64,000 bases of DNA, from positions 10,639,821-10,703,820 of the forward strand of contig CM035160.1 in NCBI GenBank assembly GCA_020205615.1, in the 5' to 3' direction. The position numbers and the translations under genes were made by a program. Each line of letters starts with the position of its first letter. The first letter of the stretch is position 1. The notes under the pieces are model-generated. The model was not told the origin of the DNA, searched no databases, and worked only from the letters and a program-made list of their open reading frames with translations. Shown here in pieces: positions 50,069 through 59,906 of this stretch. The stretch is from Panax quinquefolius. Lineage: Eukaryota > Streptophyta > Magnoliopsida > Apiales > Araliaceae.

Positions 50069-52739
50069 TGTAAGACCCCAACTTATTATTAATGAAATTT
50101 AATTTTCTCTATTTATTATTTTGAAATAGTAAGGGTTGATTTGATTAATGTGGATAGTTAAGGGTAAAATACGCAAATATACTTGAAAATAAGCAAGTGG
50201 TTATAAAATATTCATTGTTGTTTGGGAATATTCGTTTGGTCGTGGAATATTCGTGATCGCTTTGGGAATATTCAGATGACTGCCAAGGTGCCATGACCAA
50301 TATTGCCCCATAATGCGAAAGCGATTGGATGAAGAAAACGACAAATATAAGTTGTTTAAAAATAATAACAGAAGTTGTTACCAATATATCTTTTAAGTTA
50401 AAATACTCCTGTGGTTAAAACACAGAAAGATACCAGATTGCACCAATTATTGATTCTTACGTAAGAAGGCACTACTCAATAATGGTTACAGTAATTATTG
50501 CTCAAGATTTTATTGATTTAATAATTGATGCATTGATATTTTATATTCACATTGTTTCAATAATTGTCATTACACAAGATTTTTCATTATCGAAGCAAAA
50601 ATTCATATTATCCTAATAATATTATTAGATAACATTATTGGCAATGTCTAGAAAGTTCTCACAAAGGAGAGGTTTGGTCACCTAATTGCGCTACAAGAAG
50701 GAGAAATTCTTATTGAAAGCCCCCTCTTCCTGAGAACCGCCTCAGTCATCAATATTGTGATTCTCAGTAATATTATTTGTGAATAATTAATTATTGATTC
50801 ATATGATGAGGAAAATATTGATTTTATGTGGATATAGATGGAGAAAATTTTAATGTGACAATTGTTGAAAATTGAAATTTTATCTTTTCTAATAAAATAA
50901 TTATTTAAATATATTATTATATTTTAATAATATAATAATGGTGATATTTTTACAACGAATGTGGGATATATGAGTATACGAGGAGGAAGAGTATTTTGTT
51001 GCAATAAATGTTTAAAACATGTTAAACATGCTCATGGACCCCATTTATCGATGAAATTTGATTATAGCTTTGTAAAATTGCCCGTTTGTGGATTTCGGTC
51101 AATTTCTATTTGGAATTTGGAAAAACTTTCTTCTGCAAAGTTGTAGAAAATTGAATTTCCTATAAAAACTCATGAGATTCGAATTTTCTGATGAAAGGGC
51201 TATTTATTATGAATTATTGAAGTTCAAGTTCAAAAAATAATTGATTTTTGGAAGTTTAAAATATTTAAAATTAGAAAACGTTTTTTCGCATTTTTTCTAG
51301 AATGTGGCATGTGTTTGATGGCTGAAATCAGATTCTAGGCATGCGAGGAAATTTATATAATTATATTATTAATTTATTAAATTTTCGCTTTGGTGTTCTA
51401 AGCAATTTCCTATAAATACGGTGCTTAGGTTAGAATTTAAAATCACACCGTTAAATCAAGTTTTCTCTCTCTATATTATCGAGCGTATTCTTGTGAGTAT
51501 TTTGAGTATACTTTGAGTATTGTTAGACGGTAGCAAGTTCCTTCAAAGACTATATCCCAGATTCCAAATAAGAAGTACTAATCTTTCGAGGTAAGGGATG
51601 TTATTTTCTTCTCAAATGATATTATTTCTTCAATATCATTATCTCAAATATTGGTTGAAACTTTTATCAAATTTGGAACTTTTTATGCTCGGGTTACTTA
51701 TTCACGAGTTACTATTCACGAAAGTACTATTCATGAAGCGTGAAGATGTTTTTTTTGGGAAATTTCTATCTTTTTGGTGTCTGAGTTACTATTCACGATA
51801 CTAAGACTATTCACGATATACGACACTATTCACCAAAAATAAAATTTCTTTTTTGTCCAAAATATCTATTCGGATACTAGCTTTGATTGTATCCATGTTT
51901 TGATCATTCTCAATTTTACACCACTATGATTATTTTTGAGGTATTTTTTGAACATGGATAAAACAAAGTACGAATCCTTAATCCTTAATCCTTGTCATTT
52001 TGTTTCACCGGATTCGCTTTAAAATATTTTTCATCATCCTCGCCTTTAAATGATGATATTATTGAATATCTTTGGCTGTAGTGCAAAGATGAATGATTTC
52101 TCAAGAATATCTTTGGGTCAGTAGTGCAAAGATGAACAGTGTTTAGATGAAATATGACCAATCGATGAATATCTTCGGCTCAGTAGTGCAAAGATGAATA
52201 TTTGATTCCGTATGTATATTGATTGATGTTACAGGATAAAAGATAGACGATGAACTTTTAAATTCATACATGAAGATAGTAGTTTGCATTCTCTACTTAA
52301 CTCTTCTAATGAATTATTATTTCATTGCGAATATTGATTTAAAATTTGTTGTCTATCAGATTCTATTAGATTTTTCCCTGTTGAAGACTAACGTAATTTG
52401 TTGTATATTATCTTAGTCATAATATTCTTTACTTGGCTAGTTGAGCTCACCCTTTTCCTTTTTGTTCCATTTTTCTTCTCGTGAGGCGAGAATATAAATG
52501 AGTACGTAGCCTGGTAAATGGAATGAAGGTTTTAGAAAGAATTGTTTAGTAGTCCTCACCATTTTTGTAAAATAATGTATCAATAAATGTGATGAGGATT
52601 TATTTGAGTATAGATATTGTCTAAGATAATATTTGTATTCAAACTCACGCTTTACTGCTTGTAATAATAAAGTTGTAGTTGTTTCGCACCACGTATTGAC
52701 AACTCGTATAGGTGATGTATACCTATTTTGGGGGCGTCA
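50069..52739 (+). repeat. LTR A, 3' LTR of A4 (best complete copy)
   Basis: Starts TGTAAGACCCCAAC and ends ..gggggcgtca at 52739, 2.67 kb. TATA box 51411-51418. A shortened 14-bp repeat tract lies at 51695-51740 and the 'caaagatgaa' repeats at 52060-52205. It can serve as the reference for the family A LTR. Confidence 0.87.
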
Positions 52740-54202
52740 ACCGGATAATTTGGAATAGTGAGGTAAAGCACTTCTTCTTCTTTCTATAATTTCTCTCTAT
52801 AATAATCGCTCTAAAGCTTTTGTGAATTGGTGAGAAATGAAGGAAGAATGAGCTTCTATTTATAGAAGAATATAGTTTCGATAATTACACGCTTGGGGAT
52901 CGAAAAATTTCAAGACAATACCTCCAACTTTTCCTTTATTTTAATTTAGTCATGGAAGTATTATCAAACTTGCACCACCTCCCCCTAATAGTAAATAATG
53001 TGATTCAATAGTAAATTATGTGAATAAATAGTTCTAGACATGTGAAAATACGAATTACAGTATAGTAGCTCCATCTATACCTCCATTTTTAACTTAGTCA
53101 TGCAAGTATTATCAATCTTGCACCAACTCCCCTAATAGTAACAAGAATGTGAAACAATAGTATACACATGTGAACAAATAGTTAAAATCATGTGAAATAA
53201 TAGCAATCAATTGCTCATTTATCCGGTTAAATACTCGATTGGTCAATATAACCTCCAGACATTAATTATTATCGAAATAATTATCGATTTTCACTAACAC
53301 AAAAAATTCCAACACAATGAAACCATTTTTATCAAAAATATAAATTTTAAAATTTCAAAGTTTGACTTTTCCCAAAAAGTCAACTGTTGACTTTTTGATC
53401 AAATAGTGAATTCCGAAAAATTTTGTGTTTATAGACTATTTTACTAATTTCATCGTTCCTGACTCAAATATCACGTCCAAGGTCTCCAAATTCAACTCCT
53501 AACACAACTTTAATTGTAATAACATTCATCATTAATATTATAACTCACAATATTTATCAACTGTGTCTTTCCTGGAAAGAGGGACTTTCTATATAAGGAT
53601 TTCTCCTATTTGGCAAGCAATTAGGTGACCAAACCTCTCATCGATGTAATTTCTAGACATTGTAAATATTGCAATTTAATAATATGAATAACTTTGTCGT
53701 CTCAATTATTGATTTAATAAAATAACATATTATGCGATGATACTTATGACAATAATCGAATCAATAATACGAGAGATATGATCAAAGAATTATCGTAGTA
53801 ATAATTGAGTATAACTCGAGTGACTTCTCACGTAAGCATCAATAATCAATACTTGTGCTACTATGCAACAACGTGTATTCTTTGTACTTTTACTACTTGA
53901 CTAGTTCAACAGCTTAACGGTAAAACTTCCACCAGCTATTTTCATAAAGTATTTTTGTCGTTTTCTCGATCCGATGATAATTCCGCTTGTCTTGTTCCAC
54001 CAATGATTGTTGTCTTGGTTATTTAATATTTCTTGTTAAAACGAATATTCCCCACCAATCGAATATTATATAACAACTTGCGTACTTTGCAAAATTTATA
54101 AATATTACCCACAACTATAACATTATATCAAATCCACACCATAATACTCAAAAATATATTTCGAGAAAATTTAATCTTTATTCAAAAAGTTGGGGTCTTA
54201 CA
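52740..54202 (-). repeat. LTR C fragment (U3 and start of transcript region)
   Basis: The right end '..agttggggtcttaca' (54202) is the same terminus type as A and B. The reversed TATA box is at 52858-52865, next to the 'tatagaag' and 'cttcttctttc' context shared with LTR B. The U3 contains a direct repeat of about 75 bp (52917-52993 and 53070-53145), short 'atagtaaat.atgtgaa' repeats, and a block like LTR A's GAAAG..CTTTC at 53575-53640. The left part (U5) is missing where A4 ends. No coding part is attached. Confidence 0.75.
53362..53392. promoter_or_regulatory. W-box cluster in LTR C U3
   Basis: Three TTGACT cores (53362-53367, 53378-53383 reversed, 53387-53392) lie within 31 bp; two form an inverted pair AGTCAACTGTTGACT. 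W-boxes are WRKY factor sites, so a stress-responsive LTR promoter is plausible but inferred. Confidence 0.5.
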
Positions 54203-54297
54203 TAAAGTGTGGTTTATTGCATGTGATGTCATTTCTTTTAAGTGTTAAACGTGTATGTGCTAAGTGACTATCATTTCGGGACAAAATTTAAAACCAT
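54203..54297. other. Unassigned 95 bp
   Basis: AT-rich sequence between LTR C and the copia LTR. I see no gene, repeat or target duplication in it. Confidence 0.5.
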
Positions 54298-56029
54298 GTG
54301 TTGGTTGGCAATATTTTAGTCAAACAAGCAATAAATGCTCAAAAGGTAGAAAAATGCCTAGGCGTTTTTACAACTCCTACCGCGTAAAAATATTGCTTTG
54401 ATCTGGACCATTCATTCAAAAATAATTGATCATATTCGTACATTCAAAAATTTCAGTTTTGAAATTACTATTTTGCCCCAACTTCAAAAATCCTATAAAT
54501 AGGGAGTATTTCATTCATTTGGTTTTTACCAATTCAGTGAAAAGAAAATCATACTCTCCTTGCATACATTCTCTCTAAAGTTTTATACAGAAGTTCTGAT
54601 TATTATTGAAAAAAATTGCTCCAAGTATTGAGATAAGTTTAAAATTTGAAATTATTTCTTACTTGTGTTATATCTATAGATATACAAATACTTATTGTTT
54701 TACACAATTTTATATATCTATATTTCATCTATTTATAAAATAAAAGCATACTTGGGCGCCGCAAGGCTACGGAGATAAACCTCTACAGAGAGGAATCCAA
54801 CCGTACGATTCCTTATAGTCTTCAGTAACCTTTTATTGATATTATTTATATAAATATCGTAAAATAGATACGACACTTGATAGCTCAAAACAACACTGAG
54901 ATACTGCTCCAAAAAGAGTAGTCATCCGAACCGGGTTTGGGAATCGTAGTGATCTATTGAAAATATTTATATAGATATCAATTGTGAAAATTATAAATTC
55001 TGTTATATTTGGACACCGCAAGGCTACGGAGATAAACCTCTACGGAGAGGAATCCAACCGTACGATTCCTTATAGTACCAAGTGACACCATTTATAACAA
55101 GTTCACATAATAGACAAAATATTATTATATATTATTTGAGTTAAAAAAATAATATTTGTTATATCAATTTGTGCTTAACTGAAATTATACTTATTAGTTG
55201 ATTTGATTTATTCTGTTATACAAGTATTGATAAAAATAAATTCATATAATACTTGTAAGAACTAACTGAGAAAAAATTTTATATTATCCATAGAAAAACA
55301 CTCTTTATTTAATAAAATTGTCAATTCTTTATAAAGTGTTTTTAATATCATATACTTGTTTAATTAGAAGCATAAGTGGATTTAAATAAAAATTTCTATC
55401 TGTTTATTTGAGACACATTACTCTGATCTTATCTTGTATCAGCTTAGTCAAAGAAGCAATCTGTTATAAACTCTTTTGTAAACGAGAAAAGGTTAGAGTT
55501 AGTTTATTTTATCTACCTGTGAGAAAGACGAGTAATTCTTCGACCAAGACCAGAGTCTTAGAGAGGTCAGTGAAAAGTTTGGTCTCTAGTGTACTTGTGA
55601 GGTGAGGAAGAGGCTGTTGTTTCAAGCTAGATCATAGAATAGTACTAAACTCAAAAGAGGTACAACTAAACTTGAGGAGGGAGCGGGGAGCTTGCTGTCC
55701 AAGATAGAATTGTTGGGAATAGTTTGAAGTTTGTCTATAAAACTTTGTAAAGGCTTCTCCGCCTGTTGAAGGAGTATTTATTACTGATAGTAATAGGATC
55801 TCAAGTTCCAAGTTGGAATTTGAGACTGGACGTAGCAACATACCAAGGGTTGTATGTTGTGAACCAGATAAATCTTTTTGCATTGTGTGATTGATTTTTA
55901 CTGTGTTATATATTAATTTCTAACACTGCAAATTAATTATACAAAAAATCAAAAAAGGCCTAAGATAATTTTTTAATCTGTAATAATCTATTCAACCCCC
56001 CCCCCCTTCTAGATTATTATTGTACTTTC
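54298..56029 (+). repeat. Ty1/copia (Sirevirus-type) LTR, plus; solo or truncated
   Basis: Features of copia LTRs: a TGTTGG start at 54298 (boundary uncertain), TATA box tataaata at 54493-54500, a U5 segment with 'ggacgtagcaacataccaag' and 'gaaccagataaatctttttg' near 55828-55880, and the typical end 'ctattcaac' + C-run + 'ttctag' near 55990-56015. No primer site or coding part follows, so it is a solo LTR or a broken element. The short open stretches inside (55408-55605 and 55632-55883) are leader sequence, not genes. It is not close to the minus LTR at 58161. Confidence 0.65.
54754..55078 (+). repeat. 69-bp direct repeat pair in the copia LTR
   Basis: 'gcaaggctacggagataaac' followed by 'ctctac.gagaggaatcc' and 'aaccgtacgattccttatag' occurs at 54754-54822 and again at 55009-55078. 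The copies are nearly identical and about 255 bp apart. Confidence 0.85.
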
Positions 56030-57027
56030 ATAATCGACCACCCAAAAAATAACATTTTTTATATAACAATTTTAATTTTAAAATTTAATTTTATAAGATA
56101 ATTATGCCTAAATGTGTCCAAAATACATGCTATCAATATCAATAAAAATATTTTAAGAAAAAGTAAATGGGTTACAATTTGACATAGTTTTATGCACACA
56201 CAAAAAAATTATTTGCTCAAAAAGTAAATAATTAAGAAAACTTTTCTTTCCTCTCCAAAACTCCTCCTATTAACAACTTTCATAATACTCAAAATTCCTT
56301 TACTACGATTATATAGATATATGTAAATTACATATATAAATACAAATGAAATTGAAAATTTTATAACTCATAATGTTCAACTTTTAGTTAACATCCTCCG
56401 TTTATGTTCTTATTATAATAATTACCAAGTGGATAATCCACAAATGATATCACTTGTCCGGAAAATATGAAAATGCGATAAAAATGATCCATGTTTTGTA
56501 AATAAATTATAATAAGATGTGTGTTTTACCAAAGGGAATTGATATTTTTACATGTATTTTTACCGGGTCTCACCTTCATGTGAGAAAAAAACTATGTGAA
56601 AATATTAAAAACACATGTGAAAATAGTACTACTTTTTACGAAACCATATAATATACTCTCTGTCTCAATTTAATTGTTACTTCCCCCCCCCCCCACCCCA
56701 CCCCACCCCACGAAATTCAATAGTTTTAAATACTTTATTTTTATTTAAAAAAAAATCTTGAATTTTTACTTAAAATATTCAATATTAACCTTTTCTTTTT
56801 TAGTTGCAATAAAAATGTTAATTGTACACGAAGCCTAGTCCCTGGTTTTACAGGCCCGGGCAAATTTTCTAAAATGTGCCCCTTTATACGAATTAAATAA
56901 AAAAATAAATTAATTATCAACTAATTAATTTTATTAAAATTATAAGAATTTATAAAAGATAAGGAAGAACACTTTAAAATGTCATCGAAGCAAAGAATCA
57001 TCACATGTACCTACAAAATAAAAATAT
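56030..57027. other. AT-rich stretch without a gene
   Basis: About 1 kb of AT-rich DNA with a C-rich run (ccccc..accccaccccacc) at 56684-56711, next to 'actctctgtctcaatttaatt', which resembles the edge of a small Stowaway-like element but has no visible partner end. I see no coding signal. Confidence 0.6.
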
Positions 57028-58087
57028 CAATGAAATCGGTAAAACTAACGAAATACAGACTGTAGTTGGCAAATTTTACTGATTACACAATTGAACTTTT
57101 AATTTTTTAAATTATCTCACTAAACTAATTATTATTTAGAAATTGGGTCATTCCGTTAAAAAAATTAAACGGACGTTAATTTTTTATCTACAAAACTAAT
57201 GAATTACCCACTGTAGTTCGCACGTTTTACTGATTACACCATTGAACTTTAAATTTTTAGATTACCTCATTAAACTAATTAAAAAATAATTATTTTAAAT
57301 ATTTTTAAAATTAATTATTATTTTCAATAAAAATATTATTAGAAACTTTAATTTTTTCCATAAAATGAGTAAAGTTTCATAAAATATAGATTTAAAAAAT
57401 TAAAGTTTTATGAAACCTTCTCGATTTTAATAAAAACTTTTTTCTTTTGAAAATAAAGTTTATTTTTTGAATCTATATTTTATAAAATTTTACTCATTAT
57501 TTTTAAAATATGAAGAATTTTACAAATTTTTTCTTAAAAATAATATTTATTTATAAAAATTATTATTTTCTTTTTGAAAAAATCGAATCGCTTTTTTTAT
57601 TTATCTTTTACTATTTTTTTAATTTCTATTTTTAGTTTTTAATAATTTCTAATATTAAGAATGAGTCATTCTGTTAAAAAACTAAGTAGACATTAATTTA
57701 ATTTAAAATCACTTTAATTTTTTTTGAATCTATATTTTATGAAACTCTACTCATTTTATGAAGAAAAAAAAGTTTCTAACATTTTTTACTTAAAATAATA
57801 ATTATTTTTAAAAATATTTAAAATAATTATTTTTAATTAGTTTGATGGGGTAATTTAAAAAATTAAAAGTGTATTGGTGTAATCAGTAAAATGTGCCAAC
57901 TACAGTGAGTAATTCATTAGTTTTGTAGATAAAAAATTAACGTCCGTTTATTTTTTTTAACGGAATGACCCAATTTCAAAATAATAATTAGTTTAGTGGT
58001 GTAATTTAAAAAATTAAAAGTTCAATAATGTAATCACTAAAACCTACCAACTACAATGGATATTTCTTTAGTTTTGCCCAATGAAAT
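57028..58087. mobile_element. MULE-like foldback element with 9-bp target duplication
   Basis: Element 57037-58078 (1042 bp) is flanked by CAATGAAAT on both sides (57028-57036 and 58079-58087). The two halves are inverted repeats over about 400-500 bp: left 57038 onward (GGTAAAACTAACGAAATA), right end reversed (GGCAAAACTAAAGAAATA). Each arm holds a tandem duplication of about 160 bp, marked by 'ctgtagttggcaaattttac' type text recurring near 57062 and 57220. It has no coding capacity, so it would be moved in trans. The long arms and 9-bp duplication fit Mutator-like elements; the superfamily is inferred. Confidence 0.78.
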
Positions 58088-58160
58088 TTAAACCACAAAA
58101 CATCATTAAAAATATCTTCTTGTTGCACTTTTAGATGCAAAATCATCAATTATACTATCA

Positions 58161-59707
58161 TGTTAGTTCTTAGTAGGCACAAGTTATCTAGAAGGGGGGT
58201 TGAATAGATATTTGAAAATCTTTTCTATTTTAAACTTGTTCTTAGATAGTGATTAAAACTTAGCGGAATTAGTATTTGTTTTAATCTTCTTAACCAAGCA
58301 ATGGAGTTATGGCGAGTAAAGTAAAGCGCTTATAGCAGAGATATAACATTATAAAGCAGATATAGATGACACAGTTGTTTTTAAGTGGTTCAAAGCACTC
58401 AAAGCTCCTAGTCCACTCTTCTACTCAATGAGTAGGATATCTACTAAGGATGTCTTTTACAATCTTCCTAATCACACGATTCCTTCTGCACCAAGCTAGC
58501 CTAGAACTTCTAGTTCACTCTTGAACTCTTCAAGTCCAAAGCAGACTTGGCTTTCTTACGCTTCACTATTTAACTCTTCAAGTCCAGCAGACTTGGTACT
58601 CTTCTTCAAATGATTGATGGTTGTTGTTGCGTTACAAGGTTGCTACTCAGGTTTGTTGTGTAAGCACTGGTTCGTTAAGAACTGAGTAGCTGAGCAAGCT
58701 TTTCAATATCTCAGATCGTAGAGTTGAGCCTTAGAGAATTCTTCACGTTGAATGTTTGATTGCTTGCTTAGTTTTTCTCTATCATCTATCTGATCTGTAT
58801 ATATGTGATGTTGAAAACTATCCGTTGGATCCATCCGTTGTGGCATTAAATGCTTCTGAACTTTTTGTGCTGCGATGGAGACATTTCTGTACATCTCTGA
58901 ATCTTGCATTCTGGCCTACTGACACTGCAGGCTGCTTTCTCACCTACCACCTGAAAAGGTGTTTTGTCCCTCTTATCCATAGTATTATCCTTAGCTTCTT
59001 CAATACGCTTCTTTGTTGCATACTAAGGATATTTCATATATTCTGGGACTAATGAGCACTGCAGCATCTGGGATCCATTCCTCGTATGTTGAATTAACAA
59101 CTCATGAGGCTTGACGTTTTCTGACATGAGACAGATGATGCTCTACGATTGGATCGTGATGTTCTATGGTTAAGATCGTAGTGGCTTTGACTTGCATACT
59201 ACGATGCTATCAGTCGAGAACACTACGATTTCTCTGAAACTTTCATGCACTACGATCTTCTCTTGCTCGTGTTGTTGACTCTACGTTCCCGAGACCACAC
59301 TACGATCGTTGACTTATAAACTTCACGTTTCCTTCAGCACACTATGATCGTGGAGTTAGCTTGGTGAACATTGGGACCACTCTACGATTTCCGAAGAGTC
59401 CCCTTTCAAGGCATGCATACTACAATCTTCAGGCTCTACATTTTCTACCTTGAGTTCTGCAATATTGATCAGATTGATGCACTACGATTTCTTCAAGACT
59501 AATCTATTACATCTCAAGATCAACCTAACAGATTTGATCTTTCTATCTATACATTCTAGAACAGAATGATACACGTTGAAAGCTTAGATAAGCCTAACAA
59601 TTTTGATCTATCACTAAGTCCTTGTACATAAATTCTTTAAAGGACCTTACAAATAATCATGAACATATGCATTAAAACATCAAATCATAATATGCATTCT
59701 CCCAACA
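58161..59707 (-). repeat. 3' LTR of the SIRE-like element
   Basis: Read on the minus strand it runs from TGTTGGGAGAATGC to ..CTAACA, 1547 bp, with the typical 'ctattcaaccccccttctag' near its end (58190-58212). A TATA-like CATATATACA is at about 58796-58807. The part at 59135-59490 (U3) carries about ten variants of CACTACGAT or its reverse. Confidence 0.82.
59135..59490. repeat. CACTACGAT(C) word cluster in LTR U3
   Basis: Examples: gatcgtag 59174-59181, actacgatg 59197, cactacgatt 59221, cactacgatc 59248, cactacgatcg about 59297, cactctacgattt about 59381, cactacgattt about 59480. Spacing is irregular, mostly 25-50 bp, in both orientations. Confidence 0.75.
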
Positions 59708-59718
59708 ATCTCCCCTTA
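59708..59718 (-). promoter_or_regulatory. polypurine tract of the SIRE-like element
   Basis: The minus strand reads TAAGGGGAGAT, directly followed by the LTR start TGTTGGG, as is usual in Sireviruses. Confidence 0.82.
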
Positions 59719-59906
59719 TTTGATGTTGACATAACCAAGGAGATTTGTTGTCATGATTATTAGTGACTAGATGCATTTGCTGGAATTTAAACATGACTTA
59801 GTACTTTAGTGAGCAGCTAAAATTTCTAGAGAATAAGTATGAATTTATTGATGATCAGAAGATATTACAATATAGCATTTCATCAATAAAACACTAAACT
59901 TTTAAC
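59719..59906 (-). other. 3' untranslated stretch of the SIRE-like element
   Basis: AT-rich sequence between the stop of the 3' ORF and the purine tract; no other feature seen. Confidence 0.6.

Larger units (their letters stand above)
35149..52739 (+). mobile_element. A4: full-length family A element split by A5
   Basis: 5' LTR (35149-37909), primer site, gag, protease, RT, RNase H and the start of integrase reach 41202. After the 7.4-kb minus-strand insert the integrase resumes at 48615 with 'ccaccgacccgg', which follows '..aaggttgctcaag' in A3. The purine tract and 3' LTR (50069-52739) complete it. Without the insert it is about 10.2 kb. The first about 45 bases of the 5' LTR are missing. 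Confidence 0.85.

Noticed and set aside
55408..55883. Two open stretches in the copia LTR as small genes
   Set aside because: They lie in the LTR leader/U5, have no recognisable domains and overlap the conserved copia LTR end.
56646..56720. Possible Stowaway-like small element edge ('actctctgtctcaatttaatt') next to the C-run
   Set aside because: No matching inverted end or TA duplication found nearby; too weak to annotate as an element.
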